This document shows positions 50,238-60,233 of a stretch of DNA of 64,000 nt, one piece after another. The translations under genes were made by a program, and so were the position numbers. Origin of the DNA: Candidatus Methylomirabilota bacterium (lineage in GTDB: Bacteria; Methylomirabilota; Methylomirabilia; Methylomirabilales; Methylomirabilaceae); the NCBI GenBank assembly GCA_003104975.1, contig PQAM01000006.1, forward strand, positions 1-64,000, written 5' to 3'. The notes under the pieces are model-generated. The model did not search any database. It was not told the origin of the DNA and saw only the letters and a list, made by a program, of their open reading frames with translations. Positions within the stretch are counted from its first letter, which is position 1. Every line of letters starts with the position of its first letter.

Positions 50238-50714
50238 ATGCACGGACATCTGCAGATCATTGAGCTGTTGAACAACGTGCTCCGGATGGAGTTGACCGGG
50301 ATTAATCAGTACTTCTTACATGCCAAGATGTGCGACGGTTGGGGGTATCAGGTCCTGACCAAGGCGATCATGGAGGAATCGATCGAGGAGATGAAACACG
50401 CCGACAAGCTCATCGAGCGCATCCTCTTCCTTGACGGGCGTCCGAACATATCGGCGTGCGATCCTATCGCCGTCGGCACCAATGTCCGGCAGCAGCTTGA
50501 GAACGATCTCGCGCTGGAGATAGCCGCGCTCCAGGTGCTGAATCCGGGTATTCAGCTCTGTATTGAGCTTCAGGATACCGGGAGCCGTGAGTTGTTGGAG
50601 CGCATTACGACCGATGAGGAACGCCACGTCGGGTGGATCGAGGCGCAGCTTCACACGATCAACGAACTGGGGTACGAGAACTACCTGGCCGAACAAATCC
50701 ACGAAAAAAGCTAG
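50238..50714 (+). CDS. bfr: Bacterioferritin
   Basis: 158 residues from ATG 50238 (RBS AAGGAGACAAC). Ferroxidase residues are in MELTGINQYFLHAKMCDGWG, ESIEEMKHADKLIERILFLD (with heme-ligand Met in EEMKHAD) and TTDEERHVGWIEAQLHTINE. Ordinary length for Bfr. It stores iron as a 24-mer with interfacial heme. It lies 50 bases after the TPR gene and just before a dispersed repeat. Confidence 0.93.
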   Translation: MHGHLQIIELLNNVLRMELTGINQYFLHAKMCDGWGYQVLTKAIMEESIEEMKHADKLIERILFLDGRPNISACDPIAVGTNVRQQLENDLALEIAALQVLNPGIQLCIELQDTGSRELLERITTDEERHVGWIEAQLHTINELGYENYLAEQIHEKS

Positions 50715-50718
50715 CGTT

Positions 50719-50876
50719 CTGAGTCAGAAGTGCGGCGTAGAAGTAGGTGCCCCATGTGTCGTCATTCCCGCAAAAGCGGGAATCCAGAACTCACGCTACT
50801 CCCTGGATGCCGGCTCGCGCCCGGTGGGCGGGCTTGGCCGGAATGACGTCTGGAAATATGTAGCGAATTTCAGAAG
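50719..50876. repeat. Dispersed repeat, copy B (about 158 bp)
   Basis: CTGAGTCAGAAGTGCGGCG to AGCGAATTTCAGAAG, enclosing GTCATTCCCGCAAAAGCGGG and GGCCGGAATGACG hairpins. It matches the reverse complement of 7019-7190. Confidence 0.7.
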
Positions 50877-50883
50877 CACGACG

Positions 50884-52254
50884 CTAAAACCTATAGTTCA
50901 ACTGGGCCGCGATGACATCCACATGGTCGTCATAGTGCCCCCGCAAGGTTCCCGCCCCCGCTACCGCATCGTTGCTTGACGCATCCTTAACGAAGAGGTG
51001 GGCGTACGAGAAGTCCAGAGAGCTTGCGGGCGACAACTTCACATTTGTCCCCACCGACAGCCATACACGATCCTCGTCGGGGATCCGCGGGGTGCGGAAT
51101 CTATCCTTCACCGGGGTCGGGTCGTAGGCCCAGCCGGCCCGCAGCTTCCAGGCGTCGGTGGCCTGATAGTTGACGGCCAGCGCAAGGCGAACAGTGTCGC
51201 GCCAGTTCTCTTGAGTCACGCTGTCCGGGGCACCGTTGCTGAAGCGGATCCGTAACTCATCGAGGCGACTCCAGTTGGTCCAGGTGATATCACCCAACAC
51301 CGACCATTTCGGATTGATCTGGGTGACGGAGCTGATCGACAGCGTTTCGGGCAAGGTCAGGCTCGCCTGGGCGGCATTGTTGGTCGTAACCGGCGTAGAC
51401 GTCAGTGCGGCAAATGGGCCGGGCAAAGTGGGCTTCCTGAATGTCGCCGTACCGCTGATCACGTGGGTGATCTTGGAGCGATAGGTCAGGCCCACGCGTG
51501 TCGAGGGAACGACCTGGATGAGCGCGCCGAGACTGAACCCGAAACCCCAGTCCTCGCCTTCCACCTTGGCCCGACCATCCTTCGTCTGAGGCAGGATCCC
51601 CGCCGCGGTACAGGCCGCCGGCCCGAATGCGGACCCGAAGCAGGCGGAACCAAAATCAATCGCCTTCGTCAGCTCCGCCTTCGCCCATTCTGCGATGAAC
51701 CCGACCCCCAGCGACAGCCTGTCGTTCACCTTCAGCGCCAGCGCTGGTGTCATACTGATGGTCTTTAACTCCGATTTGATCGCATGATAGCGTCCCACCC
51801 AGTCGTGGTCATACTTTGTCTTCAAGCCGAACGGCGCGTTGAGTCCCATCCCGAACTTCAGTCCAGGCGCCAGGTCCATCGCATAAAATGTCGCCGGCAC
51901 AAACGCCCAACTTCCCGCGTCGCCGCCGTCGCCGCCGGTCAGCGGAATCGACGGAATCGCGGATGTAGACGGGTGAGCACGAGAGTTTGCAAAATTGGCC
52001 GACGGCCCGACGCCGGAGCCCACCATCGAAAGCTGCCGACCTTCCAGTCTGGTCAAGCCGGCGGGATTAAAAAAGACCGTCGTGGCATCCTCGGCCAGCG
52101 CGGCGCCGCCGGCCTGCGCATTTCCCACTGCCGCTGCACCACTCTCCACAAACAGGGAAAACCCACCGGCGGCAGCGGAGTCCGGCTCGGCCGTGTGAAT
52201 CAGACCGAACAGCGCAGTCCACATCGCAGTCCATATGAGCCCACGTCTCTTCAT
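50884..52254 (-). CDS. OmpP1/FadL-family outer-membrane transport protein
   Basis: 456 residues. The signal peptide is followed by the FadL N-terminal plug pattern (AAAGGFSLFVESGAAAVGNA, QAGGAALAEDATTVFFNPAG) and LEGRQLSMVG. The rest is beta-barrel with a terminal aromatic (IAAQLNYRF). FadL proteins take up long-chain fatty acids or hydrophobic compounds, which fits fadNAE 4-9 kb away. Two cysteines in GSACFGSAFGPAACTAA are in an extracellular loop. Confidence 0.9.
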   Translation of the reverse strand: MKRRGLIWTAMWTALFGLIHTAEPDSAAAGGFSLFVESGAAAVGNAQAGGAALAEDATTVFFNPAGLTRLEGRQLSMVGSGVGPSANFANSRAHPSTSAIPSIPLTGGDGGDAGSWAFVPATFYAMDLAPGLKFGMGLNAPFGLKTKYDHDWVGRYHAIKSELKTISMTPALALKVNDRLSLGVGFIAEWAKAELTKAIDFGSACFGSAFGPAACTAAGILPQTKDGRAKVEGEDWGFGFSLGALIQVVPSTRVGLTYRSKITHVISGTATFRKPTLPGPFAALTSTPVTTNNAAQASLTLPETLSISSVTQINPKWSVLGDITWTNWSRLDELRIRFSNGAPDSVTQENWRDTVRLALAVNYQATDAWKLRAGWAYDPTPVKDRFRTPRIPDEDRVWLSVGTNVKLSPASSLDFSYAHLFVKDASSNDAVAGAGTLRGHYDDHVDVIAAQLNYRF

Positions 52255-52381
52255 AGATTTTCTCGGAATAAGCAGGGGCGTGTAGTCGACATCTACGCAG
52301 CAGAAGGATGCTCGACTATATTCGCTTGTATCGTTAGTTGTCTAGAGCTTTTTAGTCATCAGTTACAGACGGACACGACGC

Positions 52382-54325
52382 TTATCGAATTCGAAAGGCG
52401 CGAATCTCGCTCTTCGCGCCTAATCCCAATGTCCCGCTCTTCACAACGAGCGCCAGAAGACGACGTCCGAACTTTTCTCCGAGATCTGCAACGGCGTAAT
52501 CCGCCAGCGCTCCATCAGCGACAGGTATCTGCCGCACCTCATGTAATCCGGCGTCGTCCCACTTCAGGACAACAAGACGCGCTGCCTTGTCGCCGGTCCA
52601 TCGACCCAGCAATGAGCCCTCACCCTTCTGCTCGCCTCGCAAGATAATCTGCGATCTCTCTGCCTCACTTTGCTTATCAACCAGTATCCGAGGGCCCGCT
52701 CCGTCCGTCGAACCTGTCTGCACTTCGCCCACTCTGTAGCTACCAATAAGCGCTCCGGTTTGCGAGCCGATCTCAAGAGTCGTACCTCCCAGGAAGGTCA
52801 TCAGGCGCACGGCTCCGTCCCCGGCAAGATCGGCCATCGTAAATTGCAGCAGCGAAAGGCCCGACGGAACATCGAGGGTCGGTCCCGCATGGAAGCGTTG
52901 TCCGTCCCACATATACCGATGAATCGGTTTGGCACCGCGATCTCCAGGAACTACCGCCTGACCAAAGAGCTGAACGGTTTTCCCGTCGGAGGAGAGCGGC
53001 CGAAGGATCAGATCGGGCGTCTCCCACAGCAATCTCAGCTTACCTTCGGCCCACTGAACGATCAACGCGTGAACACGTCCCCTGCGCGAGAGGGTCATGA
53101 TGATCTCCGCCCCTCCATCACCGGTCACATCCGTTGCCTCCAGTGTTACCACCGGGTCTTTCCCGTCTAACGGGTACTCCCCAAGCCACCTCAGATGGGC
53201 GTTGTCGAATCGAAAAACCGCAAGCCGACCTGACCCGACCAACAACAGTTCGCTTTTCCCGTCCCCGTTCAGGTCGGCGGCACCCATGGCCGTCATGACG
53301 CCTTCGAATGCCGGTTCGAGGACGATGGGCTCAGACACCCCAGAGGGCATCGAGGCAACCGAAAGCCTGCCGGATTCTTGCGGAGTCGCGGGAGCCGTCT
53401 TACCGCTTTGTGGCGGTGCAATCGCCGACCGGGCTGCCGGTGTCGGCTGCGGTGTACGGGATGGCGTATCCGGAGCAGGCAGACCGGACTGAATCTGCGC
53501 ACTGGCCAGCACAATCGCGTGACCGGTCAGCGTTGAATAGGCCTGGACGTCGAGCGATACCCCATCGGTCAATGGGGTTAGACGGCTCAGCAAGAGCACC
53601 TGGATCTTGCCCTTATCGGCGAGTTGCTTGAGCACTCGAGGATCGGCCAACTCCACGGCCTTCAGCTCCTTGTCGGCCATCAACAAGGAGCGCAACTGGC
53701 GCTCGTCGATCAGCTCGAAGCGTCCTGTCCGAACCAGGGCCGCCGCCAGATCCTTCGTCACGGATCGTACGCCTATCCCGCCGACCTCTTCCGTATCGAC
53801 ATTCGGATACGCCACAATCATCCGCGCCATGGAGACCCTCACCCGGTCGCCTTTGCGAAACCCCGTCTTCTCCGCCTTTTTGATGATCGCCGCCTCGGCA
53901 TAGCGCTCGCGGACATGGAGGATGCGGATGGTTCCGAGATCCTTGTCCAGCCTGCCAAGCACCTCCCCCGTAAACGGGTGCTTAAACTCCTCCCCTTCGC
54001 GGAAGACGTCCAGTTCCATTCCCTGAACAACACCCTCCGCAGATCCACGGTCAATCAGAACCAGATCGCCCTCAAAGCCGATGATCAGGCCCTGAACGCG
54101 AGGAAAGGCGGCGGCGAGTCGTTCGGCCACAACCCTGGCGGCTTCAGCGACCCCGCCTTGCTGTTCCCGAGCCAAGGCCGCGCCTCGGCTGCGGACAGCA
54201 GGCCGCTCTTGACCGAACGCCGATCCGCCGGGTACGGTGACGACCGATATGGAAGAGAGGAAAAGAAAGAAGAGGAGAGTAAGCGGAGCGAACAGAACCG
54301 ACCGAATAGATCGTGAACAACCCAT
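52382..54325 (-). CDS. Exported VCBS/FG-GAP repeat protein with CsgG-like N-terminal part
   Basis: 647 residues from ATG 54325, chosen because AGGAGGAACGCG precedes it. Signal peptide FAPLTLLFFLFLSSISVVTV. Residues about 60-260 (EAARVVAERLAAAFPRVQGL, GDRVRVSMARMIVAYP, KDLAAALVRTGRFELIDER, LKQLADKGKIQVLLLSRLTP) resemble CsgG/FlgT-like domains; a Pro-rich linker follows, then VCBS repeats (MGAADLNGDGKSELLLVGSG, EATDVTGDGGAEIIMTLSRR, FTMADLAGDGAVRLMTFLGG) that bind Ca2+ in blades of a propeller. Likely periplasmic or outer-membrane-bound. Function unknown. Confidence 0.75.
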   Translation of the reverse strand: MGCSRSIRSVLFAPLTLLFFLFLSSISVVTVPGGSAFGQERPAVRSRGAALAREQQGGVAEAARVVAERLAAAFPRVQGLIIGFEGDLVLIDRGSAEGVVQGMELDVFREGEEFKHPFTGEVLGRLDKDLGTIRILHVRERYAEAAIIKKAEKTGFRKGDRVRVSMARMIVAYPNVDTEEVGGIGVRSVTKDLAAALVRTGRFELIDERQLRSLLMADKELKAVELADPRVLKQLADKGKIQVLLLSRLTPLTDGVSLDVQAYSTLTGHAIVLASAQIQSGLPAPDTPSRTPQPTPAARSAIAPPQSGKTAPATPQESGRLSVASMPSGVSEPIVLEPAFEGVMTAMGAADLNGDGKSELLLVGSGRLAVFRFDNAHLRWLGEYPLDGKDPVVTLEATDVTGDGGAEIIMTLSRRGRVHALIVQWAEGKLRLLWETPDLILRPLSSDGKTVQLFGQAVVPGDRGAKPIHRYMWDGQRFHAGPTLDVPSGLSLLQFTMADLAGDGAVRLMTFLGGTTLEIGSQTGALIGSYRVGEVQTGSTDGAGPRILVDKQSEAERSQIILRGEQKGEGSLLGRWTGDKAARLVVLKWDDAGLHEVRQIPVADGALADYAVADLGEKFGRRLLALVVKSGTLGLGAKSEIRAFRIR

Positions 54326-54341
54326 CGCGTTCCTCCTGTGG

Positions 54342-54752
54342 CTATGCGCTGTTGGGTTGCTCAACCAGCTCTACCAGAACACCATGGCATCCCCGTGGAT
54401 GCACAAAGGCCACTTTGGTTCCGCGGGATCCCGTCCTGGGGACATTGTTGATCAGAGGGAATCCCGCTGCATGAAGTTGCTTCAACGTCTCGCAGAGATC
54501 GTCGACCTCAAAACAGATATGGTGGAGTCCCTCGCCACGTCTCTCGATAAATGTGCTCATCGGGTTGTCGGCGCCGATCCCCTGCACCAGTTCGAGGCGA
54601 CCTTCCCCAAGTTCGAAGAATGCGACCCTCACCCGCTCATTAGGCAATGTCTCGATCTCGCTCCCGTTGAGACCCAGAAGGATCTCAAACAGCCTGGTTG
54701 AGGCCTCGAGATCCTTCACCGCAACCGCAATGTGCTCAATTCGATGTACCAT
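54342..54752 (-). CDS. mce: Methylmalonyl-CoA epimerase
   Basis: 136 residues of the glyoxalase/VOC fold: IEHIAVAVKDLEASTRLFEI, RVAFFELGEGRLELVQ, IERRGEGLHHICFEVDDL and VAFVHPRGCHGVLVELVE. The metal ligands His, Glu and His of the epimerase group are in place. It interconverts (S)- and (R)-methylmalonyl-CoA. It is downstream of the mutase gene, separated by a G-rich repeat. Confidence 0.92.
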   Translation of the reverse strand: MVHRIEHIAVAVKDLEASTRLFEILLGLNGSEIETLPNERVRVAFFELGEGRLELVQGIGADNPMSTFIERRGEGLHHICFEVDDLCETLKQLHAAGFPLINNVPRTGSRGTKVAFVHPRGCHGVLVELVEQPNSA

Positions 54753-54761
54753 CTCACAAAC

Positions 54762-54839
54762 AGGGATCAGGGGTCAGGGGTTAGGGGTTAGCCCATTTCT
54801 GCTCCACCCCATCCCCCAACCCCCATCCCCCAACCCCCG
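54762..54839. repeat. G-rich repeat pair between mce and the mutase gene
   Basis: G-arm GGGATCAGGGGTCAGGGGTT and on (54762-54791), C-arm CCACCCCATCCCCCAACCCC and on (54804-54839), ending directly at the mutase stop. Confidence 0.75.
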
Positions 54840-56519
54840 TCATAGTGCCACCGATTCGCGATGCTGGCCGAAGACACGCCGCAGTACGGCGCACATCTCC
54901 CCGATGGTCGCGTAGCTCTCCACCGCCTCGAGTAAGATCGGTAGCAGGTTCACATCGGTCCTTGCCGCCTCCCCTAACCGATGGAGCGCCCGCGCTACCC
55001 GGTCGTTATCCCGACTGCGGCGAAGCTGAGCCAGCTTAGCCCGCTGTTCCATTTCAAGCCCGGGGTCCACAGCAAAGACGGGAAAGTGGACCGGCTCGTC
55101 GCTGGTAAACTCATTGACCCCGACGACGATACGCTGCCGCTCCTCAGTGGCCCGCTGCTCCCGGTACGCAGCCTCCTGGATCTCCCGCTGAACAAACCCG
55201 CGCTCGATGGCGCCACGCATCCCACCCATCGCGTCGATCTTCTCGATGTAGGCCGACGCCTCGCCTTCGATCCGATCGGTCAGCGCCTCCACACAGTAGG
55301 ATCCGCCAAGCGGGTCGACCATATTCGCCGCCCCGCTCTCATAGGCGATGATCTGTTGGGTTCTGAGCGCGAGACGAACTGCGTCTTCGGTGGGAAGCCC
55401 CAGCGCCTCGTCGCGCGAGTTGGTATGCAACGACTGGACCCCGCCCAGAACGGCCGCGAGGGCCTGCAACGCCACGCGGACCAGATTATTCTCGGCCTGC
55501 TGCGCCGTCAGACTTACGCCGGAGGTCTGCACATGAAAGCGCAGCATCCACGACCGCGGATCGTGCGCCAAAAAGCGCTTTCGCATGATAGTGGCCCAGA
55601 GACGACGGGCCGCGCGGAACTTGGCGATCTCTTCCAGGAAATCGTTATGGGCATTGAAAAAGAACGAGAGCTGCGAGCCGATCCGATCGACGTCGAGTCC
55701 GGCCGCCGTCGCCGCCTCGACATAGGCAATGCCGTTCGCCAGCGTAAAGGCTACCTCCTGGACCGCCGTTGAGCCGGCCTCCCGAATGTGATACCCGCTG
55801 ACGCTGATCGCATTCCAGCGCGGCAAATGCTCGGCGCAGTAGACCACCGTGTCGGTCACCAGGCGCATGGAAGGCCCTGGCGGGAAGATGTAGGTCCCTC
55901 TGGCGATATACTCCTTGAGGATATCGTTCTGAATGGTGCCTGCAAGCCGTTCCGGCGCGATACCCGCCCGCCTGGCCACCACCACATACATTGCCAGCAG
56001 GATGGCCGCCGTCGCATTAATCGTCATGGAGACACTGACCCCGTCAAGGGGAATATCCTGCAACAGAGTTTCCATATCGGCCAGCGAGTCGATGGCGACG
56101 CCCACCCTGCCCACCTCGCCGACAGCCAGCGGATCGTCGGCGTCATAGCCGAGTTGGGTAGGCAGATCAAAGGCTACCGACAGCCCCGTCTGGCCCTGTT
56201 CAAGCAGAAAGTGAAACCGCCGATTGGTCTCCGCTGCGGTCCCGTAGCCCGCATATTCCCGCATGGTCCAGAGACGACCTCGATACATCGTCGGTCTCAC
56301 CCCGCGGGTGTAGGGATAACTGCCGGGAAAACCCAACCGCGTCAGATAGTCCTGGTCGGCGAGATTGAGCGGGGTGTAGAGGCGCTCTACCTCGATGTCG
56401 GAACTCGTTCGACACCCCTGTTGTCGCTCCGGGGTGCGGACAAGAGCCGGCTCCAGCACGTTCGTCCGCCAGCGATCGAATCCGCGCCTCAATTGTGTGA
56501 CCTCTTCCTCGGCGTCCAT
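54840..56519 (-). CDS. Methylmalonyl-CoA mutase, large (substrate-binding) subunit
   Basis: 559 residues. It contains the TIM-barrel part of the mutase: [80 protein letters not shown] and VNVNSRDEA-like [20 protein letters not shown]. The C-terminal B12-binding domain is not in this protein, so a separate small B12-binding subunit must be encoded elsewhere. It rearranges (R)-methylmalonyl-CoA to succinyl-CoA. Grouped with epimerase and the carboxylase. Confidence 0.92.
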   Translation of the reverse strand: MDAEEEVTQLRRGFDRWRTNVLEPALVRTPERQQGCRTSSDIEVERLYTPLNLADQDYLTRLGFPGSYPYTRGVRPTMYRGRLWTMREYAGYGTAAETNRRFHFLLEQGQTGLSVAFDLPTQLGYDADDPLAVGEVGRVGVAIDSLADMETLLQDIPLDGVSVSMTINATAAILLAMYVVVARRAGIAPERLAGTIQNDILKEYIARGTYIFPPGPSMRLVTDTVVYCAEHLPRWNAISVSGYHIREAGSTAVQEVAFTLANGIAYVEAATAAGLDVDRIGSQLSFFFNAHNDFLEEIAKFRAARRLWATIMRKRFLAHDPRSWMLRFHVQTSGVSLTAQQAENNLVRVALQALAAVLGGVQSLHTNSRDEALGLPTEDAVRLALRTQQIIAYESGAANMVDPLGGSYCVEALTDRIEGEASAYIEKIDAMGGMRGAIERGFVQREIQEAAYREQRATEERQRIVVGVNEFTSDEPVHFPVFAVDPGLEMEQRAKLAQLRRSRDNDRVARALHRLGEAARTDVNLLPILLEAVESYATIGEMCAVLRRVFGQHRESVAL

Positions 56520-56523
56520 ATGC

Positions 56524-57030
56524 CTACTCGATCACCACCAGGACGTCACCCCCGCCCACAGCAGATCCCTCCTGGACCTTGATCTCTTTGATCACTCCAG
56601 GCCTCGATGCCTTCAACTCGTTTTCCATCTTCATCGCCTCGATGACGATGATCCCCTGACCGGCGGTCACCTCCTGGTCCGGGGAAACGAGCACCGCCAC
56701 GACCTTCCCCGGCATTGGGGCCGTAATCGTCTGGCGACCGACGGCGCCATGACCTGCGATGCCGGCGCTCCGCCTGCGACGACGTCCCTCCGCCTCATAT
56801 TCGATTCGGTACGTTTCGCCCTCAACCCAGACCGTCAGGACACCCTCCGCCTCCTCGACGACATCAGCCTCGTACGACCGGCCCATCACGAGCAGCGACA
56901 GGAGGCTCCCGTCGGCAGCGCTGAAATCGACCTCGTAGATGTCCCCATTCACCTGAACCGGCACCTGTGATCCCTTTCCCTTCACGACCAGTCTATGCGT
57001 TCTGCCTTGCAACTCAGCCGAATAGATCAT
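56524..57030 (-). CDS. Biotin carboxyl carrier protein of acyl-CoA carboxylase
   Basis: 168 residues from ATG 57030, which overlaps the stop of the carboxylase gene (ATGA). The C-terminal biotinyl domain has [20 protein letters not shown] and the biotinylation site [17 protein letters not shown]. The N-terminal about 80 residues are a small beta domain ([20 protein letters not shown]). It carries carboxybiotin between the biotin carboxylase and the carboxyltransferase. Confidence 0.9.
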   Translation of the reverse strand: MIYSAELQGRTHRLVVKGKGSQVPVQVNGDIYEVDFSAADGSLLSLLVMGRSYEADVVEEAEGVLTVWVEGETYRIEYEAEGRRRRRSAGIAGHGAVGRQTITAPMPGKVVAVLVSPDQEVTAGQGIIVIEAMKMENELKASRPGVIKEIKVQEGSAVGGGDVLVVIE

Positions 57031-58529
57031 CGTCGTCGCAGCGCGTCCTGACGTGCGGCCAACTTCCATGAACTGTCCCTTTGACCGCCCTGCGAAACGG
57101 GTGATGGGGCCGTGCGCCTCTTCGTGTGCAGATAGAGCGCGCCGGCGATCAACGCGATCTCTGCAAAGGCGCCCGTCTCCGTCGATAGCCCCTTGGCGAG
57201 CCAGCTCTCCAGAAACTCCGTATTGATCTGACTCGTCACGAACTGCGGAAGCTCAAGGACCTGCCGATGAAACGGGATGTTCGTCTTCACGCCAAGGATG
57301 ACATATTCGGCCAGGGCGCGGCGCAGCCGCCCTATCGCCTCCCTACGATCAGATCCCCAAGCGATCAACTTTGCGATCATGGGATCGTAATGAATCGGCA
57401 CATCGCATCCTTCATAGATCGCGCTTTCGATGCGAAGACCCGGTCCGCCAGGTGTGCGCAGCGCCCGGATTCGTCCGGGCGAGGGGATAAAGTTGTTGAA
57501 CGGGTCCTCGGCGTAGATGCGACACTCGATCGCGTGCCCGTGCAGCCGAATCTCATCCTGCCGCACCGAGAGCGCCTCGCCCACCGCGATTCGGATCTGC
57601 TCTTTCACCAGGTCGAACCCGGTCACCATCTCCGTGATCGGATGCTCCACCTGCAGTCGGGTATTCATCTCCAGGAAATAGAAGTTCTTGGAGGGGTCGA
57701 CCAGAAACTCCATGGTCCCGGCATTCGTGTAGCCGACAGCCCTGGCCAGACTGACCGCCGCCTCCCCCATTCGATGTCTCAACTCTGCATCCACAAATGG
57801 CGACGGCGCCTCCTCGATGACCTTCTGGTGACGCCGCTGCAGCGAGCACTCGCGCTCCCCCATGTACACCACATTCCCCCGCGTATCGGCCATAACCTGG
57901 ATCTCGATATGACGGGCGGCGCCCACATACCGCTCGACATAGATGGCGGGATTACCGAATGCGGCGGACGCCTCGGAGCGGGTTGCGCGGATGGCGCTCT
58001 GGAGCAGCGCTTCATCCTCGACGATCCGCATCCCCTTTCCGCCGCCTCCGGCAGACGCCTTAATGACCACAGGCAGACCGATCTCTCGAACGGCGTCAAG
58101 CACCTCCCGGTCGGTGAGGTCTCGGGTCGTCCCCGGGACCACGGGAACCCCGGCCTGACCGGCGTAATTCCGGGCAGAGGTCTTTCCGCCCACCGCACGG
58201 ATGGCGCGAGAGGATGGGCCGATGAAGACCAGCCCCGCTTCTTCACACCGCAGCGCGAAATCCGCATTTTCCGATAAGAAACCGTATCCGGGATGGATCG
58301 CCTTGACGCCAGTCCGCTTCGCGGTCTCAATAATACGGTCGATCCTCAGATAACTCTCTGGGGACGGCGCGGGGCCGATGAGATACGCCTCGTCCGCCAA
58401 CCGGACGTGAAGCGCCGCGCGGTCCGCCTCCGAGTAGACGGCGACGGTGCGGATGCCCATCTCACGACAGGCACGGATCACTCGAACGGCAATTTCGCCG
58501 CGATTCGCAATCAGGATCTTATCGAACAT
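57027..58529 (-). CDS. Biotin carboxylase subunit of acetyl/propionyl-CoA carboxylase
   Basis: 500 residues. MFDKILIANRGEIAVRVIRA, then YLRIDRIIETAKRTGVKAIH and PGYGFLSENADFALRCEEAG, ATP-grasp parts VVIKASAGGGGKGMRIVEDE, NTRLQVEHPITEMVTGFDLV and ECRIYAEDP identify biotin carboxylase. A C-terminal extension of about 50 residues is present. It carboxylates biotin with ATP and bicarbonate. Propionyl-CoA is the likely final acceptor, given mce and mutase. Confidence 0.93.
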   Translation of the reverse strand: MFDKILIANRGEIAVRVIRACREMGIRTVAVYSEADRAALHVRLADEAYLIGPAPSPESYLRIDRIIETAKRTGVKAIHPGYGFLSENADFALRCEEAGLVFIGPSSRAIRAVGGKTSARNYAGQAGVPVVPGTTRDLTDREVLDAVREIGLPVVIKASAGGGGKGMRIVEDEALLQSAIRATRSEASAAFGNPAIYVERYVGAARHIEIQVMADTRGNVVYMGERECSLQRRHQKVIEEAPSPFVDAELRHRMGEAAVSLARAVGYTNAGTMEFLVDPSKNFYFLEMNTRLQVEHPITEMVTGFDLVKEQIRIAVGEALSVRQDEIRLHGHAIECRIYAEDPFNNFIPSPGRIRALRTPGGPGLRIESAIYEGCDVPIHYDPMIAKLIAWGSDRREAIGRLRRALAEYVILGVKTNIPFHRQVLELPQFVTSQINTEFLESWLAKGLSTETGAFAEIALIAGALYLHTKRRTAPSPVSQGGQRDSSWKLAARQDALRRR

Positions 58530-58539
58530 GGTAAAGACC

Positions 58540-58651
58540 AGGGTATAGGGGTTAGGGTATAGGGGTTAGGGTATAGGGGTTAGGGTAAATACAAAGAGAC
58601 AACATATTGCTCCTATTCTGTCTTTTACTCACCCCCTATACCCTATCCCCT
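58540..58651. repeat. Telomere-like 14-mer tandem repeat and complementary arm
   Basis: 58540-58587 is AGGGTATAGGGGTTAGGGTA and on: a 14-base unit GGGTATAGGGGTTA repeated about three and a half times. 58631-58651 is the C-rich complement (ACCCCCTATACCCTATCCCC). The best preserved copy in the window. Confidence 0.85.
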
Positions 58652-58655
58652 GTTC

Positions 58656-60215
58656 TTACAGTGGAATGTTCCCATGTTTCTTGGGCGGATTGGTCTCGCG
58701 TTTGGTCCTGAGCGACCTGAGCGCCCGGATCAGTTTCGGACGGGTCTCTTTCGGCTCGATGACCTCGTCGATATAGCCGCGCTCCGCCGCAATGTACGGA
58801 TTGGCAAACTTATCACGGAACTCCGCCACCTTTTCGGCACGGAACGACTCAACATTAATCTCTTCGGCCATCTTCCGTTTGTGCAGGATATTGACCGCGC
58901 CCTCTGGTCCCATCACCGCGATCTCCGCCGTCGGATAGGCGAAGTTGATATCGGCCCGCATGTGCTTGCTCCCCATCACGCAGTAGGCGCCCCCATACGC
59001 CTTTCGCACAATGATGGTGATTTTCGGCACGGTCGCCTCTCCGTAGGCGTACAGCAGTTTCGCGCCGTGCTTAATGATCCCGCCATGCTCCTGAGCCGTG
59101 CCGGGAAGATAGCCTGGGACATCCTCCAGGGTAATGATGGGGATGTTGAACGCATCGCAAAAACGAATGAACCGAGCCGCCTTGACGGATGAGCCGATGT
59201 CGAGGCATCCGGCCAGGACCGCAGGCTGGTTCGCGATAAACCCGACCGACTGTCCATCCAGACGTCCGAATCCGACGACCATATTCTGGGCGAAGTGTTC
59301 CTGGACCTCGAGAAAGTCGCCGTCGTCCACGACCATATGGATCAGTTCCTTTATATCGTACGGCCTGTTGGGGTTGTCGGGAACAAGGGTATTGAGCGAC
59401 TCCTCGTACCGCTCCGGATCGTCTCGGGCCTCAGCGCGCGGCGGGTCTTCCAGATTGTTCTGCGGAAGATACGACAACAGTTCTCTGATCGAGGCCAGAC
59501 ACTCAGCTTCCGAATCGACGACGAAGTGGGCGACGCCCGACGTCGCGTTATGGGTCATCGCGCCGCCAAGCCCTTCAAAGTCGACCTCCTCATGCAGCAC
59601 CGTCTTGATGACGTCCGGTCCGGTCACGAACATATGGCTGGTGTGACGCACCATCAGGACGAAATCCATTAGGGCCGGCGAATAGACCGCCCCGCCCGCG
59701 CACGGCCCCATAATGGCCGCGATCTGCGGGATCACGCCGGAGGCCAGGGTGTTGCGGAGAAAGATATCGGCATAGCCCGCGAGTGAGACGACCCCCTCCT
59801 GGATTCTCGCCCCGCCCGAATCGCTCAGGCCGATAATCGGCGCCCCCATCTTGACGGCCAGATCCAGGACTTTACAGATCTTTGCGGCGTGCGCCGCGCC
59901 GAGGCTTCCGCCAAAAACGGTAAAGTCCTGGGCAAAGACGTAGACCTGTCGTCCGTCGATCGTCCCGTATCCGATGACGACCCCGTCGCCGGGGATCCGT
60001 TGCTGGTCCATGTCAAAGTCGTGGCACTGATGGGCGACCAAGGCATCCAGCTCGGTGAAGCTCCCGGGGTCAAGGAGCAGGTCGATCCGCTCGCGCGCCG
60101 TGAGCTTCCCGGACTGGTGATGCCGATCGACGCGTTCCTGCCCGCCGCCCTGCAGAGCGGCCTCACGTCGACGGCGCAACTCTTTCAACTTGTCCTTGTG
60201 GCGCTCATTCAACAT
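58656..60215 (-). CDS. pccB: Propionyl-CoA carboxylase beta (carboxyltransferase) subunit
   Basis: 519 residues, the usual length. Carboxyltransferase features: GKLTARERIDLLLDPGSFTE, RQVYVFAQDFTVFGGSLGAA, GAPIIGLSDSGGARIQEGV, MGPCAGGAVYSPALMDFVLM, ITLEDVPGYLPGTAQEHGGI and KAYGGAYCVMGSKHM. It transfers CO2 from carboxybiotin to propionyl-CoA (or another short acyl-CoA), giving methylmalonyl-CoA. Separated from the biotin carboxylase by the repeat. Confidence 0.93.
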   Translation of the reverse strand: MLNERHKDKLKELRRRREAALQGGGQERVDRHHQSGKLTARERIDLLLDPGSFTELDALVAHQCHDFDMDQQRIPGDGVVIGYGTIDGRQVYVFAQDFTVFGGSLGAAHAAKICKVLDLAVKMGAPIIGLSDSGGARIQEGVVSLAGYADIFLRNTLASGVIPQIAAIMGPCAGGAVYSPALMDFVLMVRHTSHMFVTGPDVIKTVLHEEVDFEGLGGAMTHNATSGVAHFVVDSEAECLASIRELLSYLPQNNLEDPPRAEARDDPERYEESLNTLVPDNPNRPYDIKELIHMVVDDGDFLEVQEHFAQNMVVGFGRLDGQSVGFIANQPAVLAGCLDIGSSVKAARFIRFCDAFNIPIITLEDVPGYLPGTAQEHGGIIKHGAKLLYAYGEATVPKITIIVRKAYGGAYCVMGSKHMRADINFAYPTAEIAVMGPEGAVNILHKRKMAEEINVESFRAEKVAEFRDKFANPYIAAERGYIDEVIEPKETRPKLIRALRSLRTKRETNPPKKHGNIPL

Positions 60216-60233
60216 CCTGTTCTCCCCTTCGAC

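Noticed and set aside
28705-58651. GGGTTA-type arrays as eukaryotic telomere or contamination
   Set aside because: They are short, scattered between ordinary bacterial genes and used as stop codons; they are bacterial intergenic repeats.
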